NCBI RefSeq assembly: GCF_001428625.1
Contig: NZ_LMIE01000002.1
Location: forward strand, 42,272 to 106,271
Length of the DNA stretch: 64,000 nucleotides
Source of the DNA: Hydrogenophaga sp. Root209
GTDB lineage: Bacteria > Pseudomonadota > Gammaproteobacteria > Burkholderiales > Burkholderiaceae_C
Direction of reading: 5' to 3'
Below the pieces are notes generated by a model that did no database searches, was not told where the DNA came from, and saw only the letters and a list, made by a program, of their open reading frames with translations. A program made the position numbers and the translations under genes. Shown piece after piece: positions 1-7,278 of the stretch. How positions within the stretch are numbered: position 1 is the stretch's first letter; each line of letters starts with the position of its first letter.

Positions 1-110
1 TCCAGCAACGCGCTCTGGTGGCGCAGCTGCGTCATGAGGCGCGTGGTCAGCTCACGCAGCTCTTCTGCGCTCAGGCTCTGCAGGGATTGAGGCTCGACCA
101 CCATGGGCAT
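1..110 (-). CDS. tnpC: IS66 transposase TnpC, N-terminal part only
   Basis: From an ATG at 110 (second in-frame ATG at 104) the minus strand encodes an open N-terminus reading MPMVVEPQSLQSLSAEELRE and continuing off the window edge. This leucine-rich start and its place downstream of tnpB fit the DDE transposase of IS66 elements. The catalytic domain is not in view, so intactness cannot be judged. Confidence 0.6.
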   Translation of the reverse strand, partial: MPMVVEPQSLQSLSAEELRELTTRLMTQLRHQSALL

Positions 111-185
111 CCACTGTGCCAGCACTGGCACACGCGCACCATTGGCGCATGCCCCAATTGGCAAGCACCGGTCTGCGCTTCAGAG

Positions 186-518
186 TCAGACCACGGTGAT
201 GACACCACCGTTGCCAAGGCGCTGCCAGGGCAGGCCCAGCACCAGCGCATCGAACTGGGCTCGGGTGAGCGAGGCGGTGCTTGCCGCATCACGCGGCCAG
301 ACGAACTTGCCGCTGTTGAGGCGACGCGCTGCCAGCCACACACCGATGCCGTCGTGCACCAGCACCTTCATGCGGTTGGCGCGTCGATTGGCGAACAGGT
401 AGGCGTGGTGCGGGCGCGCTGCGCCGAAGACCGACACCACGCGAGCCAGCGCCGTCTCGGTGCCCGATCTCATGTCCAGCGGCTCAGTGGCCAGCCACAG
501 CGCATCAACCCGGATCAC
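186..518 (-). CDS. tnpB: IS66 accessory protein TnpB
   Basis: This 110-aa protein matches the IS66 Orf2/TnpB family, an accessory protein needed for IS66 transposition. Recognisable elements are the repeated basic segment FANRRANRMKVLVHDGIG and the C-terminal LPWQRLG. The start is the GTG at 518, whose last bases overlap the tnpA stop as GTGA, the translational coupling typical of these elements. No frameshift is visible. Confidence 0.8.
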   Translation of the reverse strand: MIRVDALWLATEPLDMRSGTETALARVVSVFGAARPHHAYLFANRRANRMKVLVHDGIGVWLAARRLNSGKFVWPRDAASTASLTRAQFDALVLGLPWQRLGNGGVITVV

Positions 519-865
519 TTGAGCAGCTCTCGCATCCACACGGCGCACTGGTCGGCCGCATCCAATGGCCAGGTCACCGAGACGGTGGTGGCGCCACGGC
601 GCAGCTCGATGCGGATGTCTGGTGCAAGTGCAGGCCCTGGTGAACATGCCGCTGGCGGCAGCGGCACTGGAACGAATGCGGGGGCCTGGAGTGCAGGCAG
701 CGCGCCACCCGCTTCGCGGCGCCACTTGTGAACGACGTTGGCGTTGATGCCGTACGACAAGGCAATGCTGGCCACCGATGCACCCGGCTCGGCGCACTGA
801 GCAATGATCTGCTGCTTGAGCTCGGCGCTGTGCCGCCGGCGGGTCTTCTTCTTGGCTTCATTCAT
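515..865 (-). CDS. tnpA: IS66 accessory protein TnpA (HTH)
   Basis: The 116-aa product begins MNEAKKKTRRRHSAELKQQI and carries an HTH_Tnp_1-type helix-turn-helix (about residues 10-50, with IALSYGINANVVHKWRR), followed by a Pro/Ala linker and a short C-terminal region. It is the first gene of the IS66 operon and overlaps tnpB by 4 nt. A GTG at 874 is an alternative start, but it lies inside an inverted repeat and the ATG at 865 fits the family better. Confidence 0.8.
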   Translation of the reverse strand: MNEAKKKTRRRHSAELKQQIIAQCAEPGASVASIALSYGINANVVHKWRREAGGALPALQAPAFVPVPLPPAACSPGPALAPDIRIELRRGATTVSVTWPLDAADQCAVWMRELLK

Positions 866-896
866 GGTGTCCACCTAAATCTTTGGTGGACACCAT
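864..896. repeat. 12-bp inverted repeat at the IS66 tnpA start
   Basis: Perfect arms ATGGTGTCCACC (864-875) and GGTGGACACCAT (885-896) are separated by 9 nt. One arm covers the tnpA start codon, so the hairpin could limit translation or mark an operator for tnpA. Regulation is inferred from position only. Confidence 0.6.
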
Positions 897-919
897 CGTT
901 GCCGCTTAGACCAATCCCT

Positions 920-1429
920 TCAAGGGTGGGATGACCGTGCGCTTACCAAAATGCAGTTCGCGTGCGTGAAATTGTCCCGCTGGCCGCGAAGCTCGTAGGC
1001 CCATTTTGCGCCGTGGAAGAGATTGTTGCGCAGCCGCCAGATGATCATAAGCAGACTCAACACCCGGTCGCGTGGGTCGTCATTCGTGCCCTCGATGACA
1101 GCTTGCACGAGATCAGGGTGGTCTGAAGGGCGAAGATTGAGGAAAGGGAAGTGATGGGTCAATGCCCCATTGGAGAAGTAGCGGGTCCGAAAGTAGGCAA
1201 GTTCCGCGTTGTAGATATCTGCCCCAAGCGAACCGTCCGCTGCCCAGCGATCGACCTGCTCCCGGATACGGTCGGCACGAGCGAAATTGCCCATGATCTG
1301 TGCCTCGAAAAGACTCCAGAGAAAAGCGAAGTCAAAGATGACGCGTCGGTCTGGATCAGGAAGATCCCGAAAGCCGGGCGCGCGCGCTTCCAGCCATAGC
1401 TCGCTTGCTGTCTGTCCGTTGTCGGCCAT
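920..1429 (-). pseudogene. HEPN-like domain protein, 3' end truncated by IS66
   Basis: The reading frame gives 169 residues, but codons 162-169 come from the IS66 end, leaving 161 native residues. The segment RLRNNLFHG (from residue 132) contains R134-x4-H139, the RX4H signature of HEPN domains, many of which are metal-independent RNases in toxin and abortive-infection systems. The fold call rests on this motif and on the LRNNLFHG style of Apea/MAE-type HEPN proteins. It starts 3 nt after the stop of the GIY-YIG gene, so it is the last gene of the operon. Whether the truncated protein keeps activity is unknown. Confidence 0.55.
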
Positions 1430-1432
1430 GGC

Positions 1433-1936
1433 TCAGTCCTCAGGTTCTTCGTTACGCGGATCGAGCTCCGAAAAGTCGCTCAGCATGTCACAGTTGAGGC
1501 AGTGGTACATCTGCGAAGCCTCCTGAAAATGCATACCGCAAAAGCACCCGCAGAAGGGACAGCATTCGTTGATTTCAAGGTCTCCCCATTCCCATACGCC
1601 GAGGTACTCGGGGACTGCGTCACGGTCATAGCCGACGATCTGGAATGCGTCAGCGTTCTTGGCGACAAACCCATTGCGGCCAGCGCGCATGAGAATAAGC
1701 AGGATGTCCGCCGGCTCGATAGAGAACCACTCTCCCCGTACACGGGTCGCCTCAAAGTGTTGTTGTAGGTGCCGCTCAAGCTGGAACGAGTCGACAGCGA
1801 CGATCCAACCGAGCAGACGAAGTTCCAGGGGATTGCCGGTCTGAAGGTTGCGTTTGCGCACCTCAATATTCTTTGCGACCCCAATCTTGATCGGTGAGCA
1901 TCCATTTTCCTCCTCGCCAATGAAGTAGACCGGCAC
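1433..1936 (-). CDS. GIY-YIG/T5orf172-like protein with C-terminal zinc ribbon
   Basis: The N-terminal 80 residues resemble the T5orf172/Mug113 branch of the GIY-YIG nuclease fold: Y4-F-I-G, IKIG at 16-19, a conserved arginine R27, E54 in a helix (QLERHLQQHF), and GEWF at 68-71. The C-terminal part has CCPFCGCFCG (125-134) and CLNC (146-149), consistent with a zinc ribbon. A catalytic role as DNA nuclease is plausible but unproven, since T5orf172 proteins are poorly characterised. It lies 18 nt after the Lit-like peptidase gene and 3 nt before the HEPN-like gene, so co-transcription is likely. Confidence 0.65.
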   Translation of the reverse strand: MPVYFIGEEENGCSPIKIGVAKNIEVRKRNLQTGNPLELRLLGWIVAVDSFQLERHLQQHFEATRVRGEWFSIEPADILLILMRAGRNGFVAKNADAFQIVGYDRDAVPEYLGVWEWGDLEINECCPFCGCFCGMHFQEASQMYHCLNCDMLSDFSELDPRNEEPED

Positions 1937-1954
1937 GTCGTGCTCCCTGCGGTG

Positions 1955-2938
1955 TTAGCGGAGCCGGTCGAGCAGCATCTCGACCATCTCTTGGCTTGAG
2001 TTCGCGACGATGTCGAGGGGGCGATTTTCCTGCCGCATGAGTGCAATTAGGAGGCAGGCTGTGACAAGCCAAAAGGATGAGCTTGCGGACAGACTGTAGC
2101 CGCTGATCATCGCCGCCAGCCGCTCAGCGATCGGTGGGTATTGTCGGTTGCCCCAATGTGCGTGTGTCGGTGTCATCGCATGGATGATCAATGCGGCGAA
2201 CGCTATTCCGGTCGCACGCTTTTGCTGAACTTGAGCGAAGTTGTGGCCATGCGCTCTGGCGTAGTCCGCGAGGCCGCTCATCATGAAGTCGCGAGCCCAA
2301 ATATCGCATGCGATCTCCTCTTCGGCCAACGTCGATGGTGCATTGTCGTCAACGCAATACATGACGTGTCTGAACTCGTGCAAGAACGCGAAGGCCAGAG
2401 CGAACGCTACCAGGTCGAAGGCGGCTTTGTGCTGATCGTCGCCCAAGCCGTCACGATCAGCGGTCGGCGTAGGGATGTCCGCTGGCCAACGAATGTCGCC
2501 CGTCTGCTCGGCAGCGATAAGCGATTGAGCGCTGGCGATACGCTGCTTGTAGTCAAATTCGTACTGCCCGCGGGCGTCATCGATGTTGAGTGCCTGGTCG
2601 AGTGGCACCCCGGTTAAGGTCGCAATTACCAACGCAGGAGAATAGACCTCGATTGCGCGCCATGCACTGAAGCCGAGCAGCCAGAAGGAGTCGATCGTTT
2701 TCGTGTCGAACTCGATGCGTGTGGCATCGGCATTCATCGTAACGCCTTTGGTGCTCGGCGCGACTTCGACAGCATGGCCGTACTGGCGCCATAGACCGCT
2801 GATCTCGTCGGCATGCTCTGGTACAGCCCCGCGTAGTAGATAAAGGACGATTGTGCGGTCCGATGGCGTGGTCGTCATAGTCGGAGCCTCGTCTATGGTC
2901 AGCGGTGAGTTTCGAGGCGTGGCTGGTGGGCTGGTCAT
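1955..2938 (-). CDS. Lit-like (U49 family) HEXXH metallopeptidase
   Basis: This 327-aa protein has a zinc-peptidase motif H187-E-F-R-H191 in the helix AFLHEFRHVMY, followed about 15 residues later by acidic EEEIACD (206-212), which could supply the third metal ligand. This layout matches the Lit/peptidase U49 family; Escherichia coli Lit cleaves EF-Tu during T4 infection and causes abortive infection. The assignment is by motif and layout only. Its ATG at 2938 overlaps the stop of the upstream 57-aa gene as ATGA; an internal ATG at 2878 with a GAGG upstream is an alternative start. A hydrophobic stretch near residue 290 (FWLVTACLLIALM) may be a membrane or core helix. Confidence 0.6.
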   Translation of the reverse strand: MTSPPATPRNSPLTIDEAPTMTTTPSDRTIVLYLLRGAVPEHADEISGLWRQYGHAVEVAPSTKGVTMNADATRIEFDTKTIDSFWLLGFSAWRAIEVYSPALVIATLTGVPLDQALNIDDARGQYEFDYKQRIASAQSLIAAEQTGDIRWPADIPTPTADRDGLGDDQHKAAFDLVAFALAFAFLHEFRHVMYCVDDNAPSTLAEEEIACDIWARDFMMSGLADYARAHGHNFAQVQQKRATGIAFAALIIHAMTPTHAHWGNRQYPPIAERLAAMISGYSLSASSSFWLVTACLLIALMRQENRPLDIVANSSQEMVEMLLDRLR

Positions 2939-3108
2939 GATTTCTCGATTTCGCTTCGCGCGCTGCTCGGGCTGCCGCCCCTCACTTGATAGCTCCCGAA
3001 AATATGCGCGGGATCGAAGTTTGGGCCGCGTTCGAGGGAGAGCGCATAAAGCTCGAACTGCCGTTGGGTGATCGGCGCGATCAATCGCTGTTCATCGGCC
3101 ACGGCCAT
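2935..3108 (-). CDS. 57-aa protein, first partner of the Lit-like gene
   Basis: A complete 57-codon frame starts MAVADEQRLIAPITQRQFEL and ends with a TGA that overlaps the ATG of the Lit-like peptidase gene by 4 nt. A Shine-Dalgarno GAGGG lies 7 nt before its start. I do not recognise the family. The ATGA coupling and good ribosome binding site argue that it is translated, and possibly that it acts with the peptidase, for instance as a small inhibitor or sensor; that role is inference. Confidence 0.6.
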   Translation of the reverse strand: MAVADEQRLIAPITQRQFELYALSLERGPNFDPAHIFGSYQVRGGSPSSARSEIEKS

Positions 3109-3160
3109 AGACAACCCTCATGATCGTGCAGCGCTCAGGTACGCGGGCGTGATCGCATCG

Positions 3161-4087
3161 TCATGACTGATCCGCCGCGACTGCATTGGCGAGGATGTCG
3201 TTGGTCTCCCATTCGTCACCGTGCCGGGTCGTCACGAACTCTCGATCCCAGACGCCCCAGTTCGGCGGCAGCGGAGTCCGTGCCAAGGGATTGTGGACAT
3301 AGGTGATAGGCCGGACCTGGCGTGACAGGTTGCCGATGCCGATCCGCGACCAGATCACACCCGAGATGTTTGCGAAGCGCTCGTCGAGAAATGCCGTGCG
3401 CGTGATCGGATCGCGCTCACGCTGGATGAAGGGCGCGGCGTGAAAGCCCTCTTCGAGGACGGCGCCGGTCTCTCGGTCGATGGTGACGTATGCGTCCCCG
3501 ATCGGAAACAGCGTCGTCATGATGAGGGGCAATGGCCGCTCGGCAACGTAGACACCGAAGCGGCTGGCGCTGATCGCGATGATGCGGGTGTCGTCCGGCG
3601 CGATCACGCCTTGTTCGATGTAGCGGCCGATCTTCCGTGCCTTGGTCCAGAACGCGCCGGAAGTTCGAAGCTGTGCCTGCCGGATCGGTGCGGCGACGAG
3701 ACCTCCGCCTTCGTTAATCGGAACGGGCCGCACGATCTGGTCTGGGCCTGGAGTGCCTTCGTCCGGGGTGATGGCCTCGATCCAAATACGGTAGCCGTCT
3801 TCGAGGACGCACAGGTCGGGCTGCCCGCCGTCGCGTTGGCGCTCAAGCACTGGAAGTAAGGTGCGTCCCGCTTCGAGCAGCGTGCAACCCAGGTACATCT
3901 CCCAGAAGCGGCCATCGACGTCGCGCGCAAAGCCATGGCGGAAATCGGAATCGGCATAGGGCTCGTAGCGCAACCACATCTCCTGCAGCCTGGCGCGGAT
4001 CCCCTGCTCGAAGGGAGACTCGGCGGCCTTCAGGTTCTCGAACCCGAGATCGAGATTGGCACCATCAACGTCGAAAAGGTCGCTCAT
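3161..4087 (-). CDS. PD-(D/E)xK-like protein, function unknown
   Basis: This 308-aa product has a restriction-nuclease-like core: FWEMYLGCTLLEAG (E63), then QPDLCVLEDGYRIWIEAI with P90-D91 and E104. This is the usual E...PD...(D/E)x arrangement, but the expected lysine is replaced (E-A-I), as in several degenerate or unusual members. The rest of the sequence is not recognised. It is the first gene of a minus-strand operon; the upstream side faces the WYL regulator gene. It could be a nuclease or an inactive sensor with this fold. Confidence 0.5.
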   Translation of the reverse strand: MSDLFDVDGANLDLGFENLKAAESPFEQGIRARLQEMWLRYEPYADSDFRHGFARDVDGRFWEMYLGCTLLEAGRTLLPVLERQRDGGQPDLCVLEDGYRIWIEAITPDEGTPGPDQIVRPVPINEGGGLVAAPIRQAQLRTSGAFWTKARKIGRYIEQGVIAPDDTRIIAISASRFGVYVAERPLPLIMTTLFPIGDAYVTIDRETGAVLEEGFHAAPFIQRERDPITRTAFLDERFANISGVIWSRIGIGNLSRQVRPITYVHNPLARTPLPPNWGVWDREFVTTRHGDEWETNDILANAVAADQS

Positions 4088-4332
4088 AGTCTGCGCGCCT
4101 CATTCTCCACTTGATATCTGCTCTCCTTCTGGGGGCCGTGGGGACTTGATGCCCACGGCCGCAGGCTTCTAATGCTTATAGCCGTGCTGCTTGGCGACAT
4201 ACAGGCAGCCATAGGTGGCGTGCAGAATGCCGTAATGAGGGATGATGGCATTGACGATTTATTGCGAGCGGTATGCATCTGAATGGCACAGGTCTGGCGT
4301 CCTGCATACTGGCGAAAGGGCCGCTCGTCCGG
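4088..4332. other. Intergenic region upstream of the PD-(D/E)xK operon
   Basis: No intact gene is visible. The stretch contains a 9-bp inverted repeat (GGCCGTGGG at 4134-4142 and CCCACGGCC at 4152-4160), which could be a terminator for the regulator gene, although it lacks a T-tract. On the minus strand there is also a short open tail ending at a TAG (4169-4171) that may be a gene remnant. The promoter of the operon below should lie here. Confidence 0.4.
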
Positions 4333-5142
4333 TCATGACAAATTTCCCTTTTGGCTGAACAACGGGGGGAGCTTCGCCGCATTGCTGACCAGTAATTGGT
4401 AGTCCGGCGGCGCCTGCCTAGATGCGTCCAGTGCGAGGCGCAAGTCCTGGATGGCATACGAGGCAAGACATTCGCGCACTCGCAGGCGCATGGCCCGGGC
4501 GCCGGGAAAGTATTCATGCGCGATCATCTCTTGCTGTGCGATGGACAGGGCAGGGTGGGCAACGACCACGAGCTCCAGCATGCGCAACCACTCCGCGTCA
4601 CCATCTTGCGGATTCATGTTCGGGGTATCCACGAGTTCGGCTGACGCCATGCGACCCAGTGTGAAGTCGCGATAGCTCAGACGCTGTGCGCACCAGGCGC
4701 GCACATGCCAGCGCCGGGGTGCGCGCACGAATGCGTGGGGAAAGATGATCCGTTCCGAGCCTGCTGGCGAGGACATGGACCTGTAGATGATTTGGACGCC
4801 GGTCTGCTGCTTGACGGCGCGGAACAGGGTCGAAAACACCTGTGGAGCTACCGCTGAGAGATCGATCCGGGCATCCTCCACGAATCCCCCGACCAACCGG
4901 TCCTGGTGATGGCTCACGATCCGCAGGTACTCGTCGGGCGAGCGTCTTGCGGACCGTGGATCAGCGAATTCGAGTGGGGCATGAGCCGACGCGCGTCGGG
5001 CGCGGCGTCCCATCCGTTTGACCAGTTCGCCCATAAGGCGGCTCGCCCACACGGCTTTGACGTCCAACAACTGTCGAATGCGCTCGTTGTCGATCGCGCC
5101 TTCCCAGGTCAGTACGGTTTCGAGATTGCTCAGGTGGGACAC
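4333..5142 (-). CDS. WYL-domain transcriptional regulator (BrxR/CapW-like)
   Basis: The 269-aa protein has an N-terminal winged-helix region, a central WYL domain (VQIIYRSM ... RRWHVRAWC ... YRDFTLGRM) and a C-terminal WCX-like region. RWHVRA in place of the plain W-Y-L triad is characteristic of BrxR/CapW repressors, which control defence operons and bind inverted repeats. The GTG at 5142 was chosen because a minus-strand -10 (TATGCT at 5179-5174) would place transcription start near 5166. A TTG at 5196 would extend it into the operator. It is divergent from jetA and sits beside the palindrome, so it is probably the Wadjet regulator. Confidence 0.8.
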   Translation of the reverse strand: MSHLSNLETVLTWEGAIDNERIRQLLDVKAVWASRLMGELVKRMGRRARRASAHAPLEFADPRSARRSPDEYLRIVSHHQDRLVGGFVEDARIDLSAVAPQVFSTLFRAVKQQTGVQIIYRSMSSPAGSERIIFPHAFVRAPRRWHVRAWCAQRLSYRDFTLGRMASAELVDTPNMNPQDGDAEWLRMLELVVVAHPALSIAQQEMIAHEYFPGARAMRLRVRECLASYAIQDLRLALDASRQAPPDYQLLVSNAAKLPPLFSQKGNLS

Positions 5143-5182
5143 GGAGCCGATAAGTCGAATTGCGATGACCGAAGCATACTGC

Positions 5183-5210
5183 AATTTAGCTTGCAAGCTA
5201 AATTAGCTTG
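5183..5210. promoter_or_regulatory. Palindromic operator between WYL regulator and jetA
   Basis: Bases 5183-5204 form a perfect 22-bp palindrome made of two TTAGCTTG half-sites facing each other. A third half-site (TTAGCTTG at 5203-5210) makes a second inverted pair around one central base. The palindrome covers the -35 elements of both divergent promoters, as expected for a repressor site. Binding by the adjacent WYL regulator is inferred from position and from the BrxR/CapW precedent. Confidence 0.8.
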
Positions 5211-5219
5211 ATGTATAAA
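5191..5219 (+). promoter_or_regulatory. Probable promoter of the jetABCD operon
   Basis: TTGCAA (5191-5196) and TATAAA (5214-5219) are separated by 17 bp, close to a sigma-70 consensus. The predicted start of transcription is near 5226, the ATG taken as the jetA start, so the transcript may be leaderless. The -35 is inside the palindrome. Confidence 0.6.
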
Positions 5220-5225
5220 TTTGTC

Positions 5226-6653
5226 ATGAACCTGTTCGATCGCCTGCCCAATGGACTGTTCGGTCCGCTCACAGGGCGCTACAACCGCCGAGCCTGGGAG
5301 TTGCTGGTCCGGTTGTCGGAGCGCTTCTTCGGCGCGGACTGCGTGCCACCGTATGCCGAAGGCTATCTGCACGAGCAGGTGACGAAGGAGATAGAACGCT
5401 TCCTGCTTGACGATCAATGGGAGGAGGAGAGTGCGGATGCTGCGGCGACACCGATCAACGTGCAGGCCAACCAATGGCTGGCGAGGCTGGCTGAGACCGG
5501 TTGGCTGATCGAGGACCGCGTTGGACTACGGGTCTTTGTCAGCATGCGCCCGGTGGTGGCCCGATTTTTCGATGCCTTGGAGCAGTTCGCGCTCGACGGC
5601 CCTCAACTGGTCGGCGGCAGCATTCAGATGATCTACAACCAGCTGAAGGCAGCTCAGTCCAATCCAAGGGAACAAGCGGCCGGCTTTCAGACGGCCGCCC
5701 AGTCTTGCTCGCGACTGATCAATAGTCTGAACGCCACCACCTTGAGGGTGAGGGACCTCATTCGAGATCTCACGCAGGAGCAGGCCACGCCTGTCTTTGT
5801 GAAGCGCTTCTTCAGTGAGCACATCGAAGAACTCTATGTTCGTGACTTCCGCCAGATGCGAACGGAGAATCATCCGCTGATGCTGCGTTTCGAAATTATC
5901 GAGCTCGTTGATACGGTCGCGACCACGGCGCCGTCTCGTGAACAGCTGTTGGCCGGCTACCGTGCACTACCCGGTGCTCGCCATGAAGCGGTTGAGGACA
6001 TGTTGGCTCGCGACGTTTCGAGATTCCAGCGTCTACTGGACGTTGAGAAATTCCTGGAGCGGATGGACCGCGTCATCGATTCGGCGACACAGCGGGCGCT
6101 GGCCTATCTTGGCTATCGCCTCAAGGCGTCGGAGCGGCTCGAGGACGTTTTGGCGGATGCTGTCGCCAGTGCCTGCCGTTTGGCTGATCAGGGCCAGGTC
6201 ATTTCCGGCAGGCTGCTCTCCCCGTCGCCGGTGGTGGCGGACTACCGCCTCCGGATGCCCAACCTGCCGGTGGCCAAACCAGACCGGCGCGCGATGGTCA
6301 AGCGCGAGATGACGTCGCGCGAGCGGGCTGAGCTGATGCTTCGTCGGGCCATGGTGCGTCACCGGGACACCACTCCCGCGGCGATCAGGCGTTATGTGCA
6401 GGCGCATGTGCCCGTGGGCGCGGAGATCGAGGGAGCCCATCTTCCCGTACACGGGGTGGATGACGCAGTGGCGGTCCTGGTGTTGATGCGGCTAGCCGCC
6501 ATCGGTCGCGTTAACCCGAAGGCGCTGCGCGCCAATCCGCTGCTGCGGAACCTCGATTTCGAAGCAGTCATGGATGAAGGTGGACGGGTGAACACAGAAC
6601 TATTCGAACTACCAGGATTCAAGGTGAGAAGGAGGTCCACCAATGCCGCGTGA
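5226..6653 (+). CDS. jetA: Wadjet protein JetA
   Basis: The 475-aa product begins MNLFDRLPNGLFGPLTGRYN, the 'LF..P..LF.PL...N' start I associate with the JetA/DUF5716 family rather than with the DUF3375 JetA of type I Wadjet. JetA is the kleisin-like subunit of the JetABC complex, an MksB/MukB-like SMC machine that extrudes and restricts circular plasmids. The body is largely helical and Arg-rich. ATG 5226 is preferred over TTG 5208 and ATG 5211 because of the predicted transcription start and protein match. It overlaps jetB by 11 nt. Confidence 0.8.
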   Translation: MNLFDRLPNGLFGPLTGRYNRRAWELLVRLSERFFGADCVPPYAEGYLHEQVTKEIERFLLDDQWEEESADAAATPINVQANQWLARLAETGWLIEDRVGLRVFVSMRPVVARFFDALEQFALDGPQLVGGSIQMIYNQLKAAQSNPREQAAGFQTAAQSCSRLINSLNATTLRVRDLIRDLTQEQATPVFVKRFFSEHIEELYVRDFRQMRTENHPLMLRFEIIELVDTVATTAPSREQLLAGYRALPGARHEAVEDMLARDVSRFQRLLDVEKFLERMDRVIDSATQRALAYLGYRLKASERLEDVLADAVASACRLADQGQVISGRLLSPSPVVADYRLRMPNLPVAKPDRRAMVKREMTSRERAELMLRRAMVRHRDTTPAAIRRYVQAHVPVGAEIEGAHLPVHGVDDAVAVLVLMRLAAIGRVNPKALRANPLLRNLDFEAVMDEGGRVNTELFELPGFKVRRRSTNAA

Positions 6654-7278
6654 TTGGAATGCCCTTGCAGCAAACTCCGATGGACTGTACGAGTCGAGCG
6701 ACTTTAAGCACGCCATGTACCAACTGGTCGTCCAGCAGTGCATCTATCTGCGGCAGCGCGACCAGGCTGTCGCCTATCGCCTAATCTCGGCGCACCGCGA
6801 TGCCTTTGCCGAGGCAGTCGCGTTGATGGGGTTGCGCCTGGGCTTCGTCGATCGGCACGAGCTCTGCTATGTGACACAGGATGGCGGCACGCAGAGCCCG
6901 ATGGACCTGCAGGAGACGCTCTTTCTCCTGACGTTGCGACACGTCTACCACACCCGTGCAAGCGCCGGCGACCTCACGCCGGATGGTGATGCGTTGATCG
7001 ATATTGCGGAGTTCGAGGAAAGCTACAAGAGCTTGTGCCACCGGGATTTCGACGGCCGCGTGGACACCCTGCGCACCCTGTTGAAGATGTCGGCGCGGCA
7101 CGGCGTCGCGAGGGCCGTGGATGCGCCCGAAGGGGATCCGCAACCTTTTGCCATCATGATATGGCCGGGCATCGTCGAAGTACTGAGTGAGTACGCGTTG
7201 AATCGGTTCGGTGCCGACCTGAAGGCTCGTGCGGTCAATGCCGAAGCGGCGCCGGCGGCGCAGGAGTCCACCTCATGA
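6643..7278 (+). CDS. jetB: Wadjet protein JetB
   Basis: The 211-aa product is acidic to neutral and contains segments such as LQETLFLLTLRHVYHTRASAG and ESYKSLCHRDFDGRVDTLR, consistent with the winged-helix KITE-type subunit (MksE/JetB) that binds the JetA kleisin. The assignment depends mainly on its place between jetA and jetC. A strong GGAGG 8 nt before the ATG supports the start, and its stop overlaps the jetC start as ATGA. Confidence 0.75.
   Translation: MPRDWNALAANSDGLYESSDFKHAMYQLVVQQCIYLRQRDQAVAYRLISAHRDAFAEAVALMGLRLGFVDRHELCYVTQDGGTQSPMDLQETLFLLTLRHVYHTRASAGDLTPDGDALIDIAEFEESYKSLCHRDFDGRVDTLRTLLKMSARHGVARAVDAPEGDPQPFAIMIWPGIVEVLSEYALNRFGADLKARAVNAEAAPAAQESTS

Larger units (their letters stand above)
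1..946 (-). mobile_element. IS66-family insertion sequence, partial at window edge
   Basis: The element holds the usual three IS66 genes in order on the minus strand (tnpA, tnpB, start of tnpC). Its right terminus is placed at 946 because the minus strand reads GTAAGCGCACGG from there, which matches the GTAAGCG start common to IS66-family ends. The other end lies outside the window, so the 8-bp target duplication cannot be checked. Insertion appears to have cut the 3' end of the HEPN-like gene next door. Confidence 0.8.

Noticed and set aside
4169-4258. Short minus-strand tail reading IVNAIIPHYGILHATYGCLY
   Set aside because: It looks protein-like and ends in a stop, but is too short and has no start, so it is at most a gene remnant.
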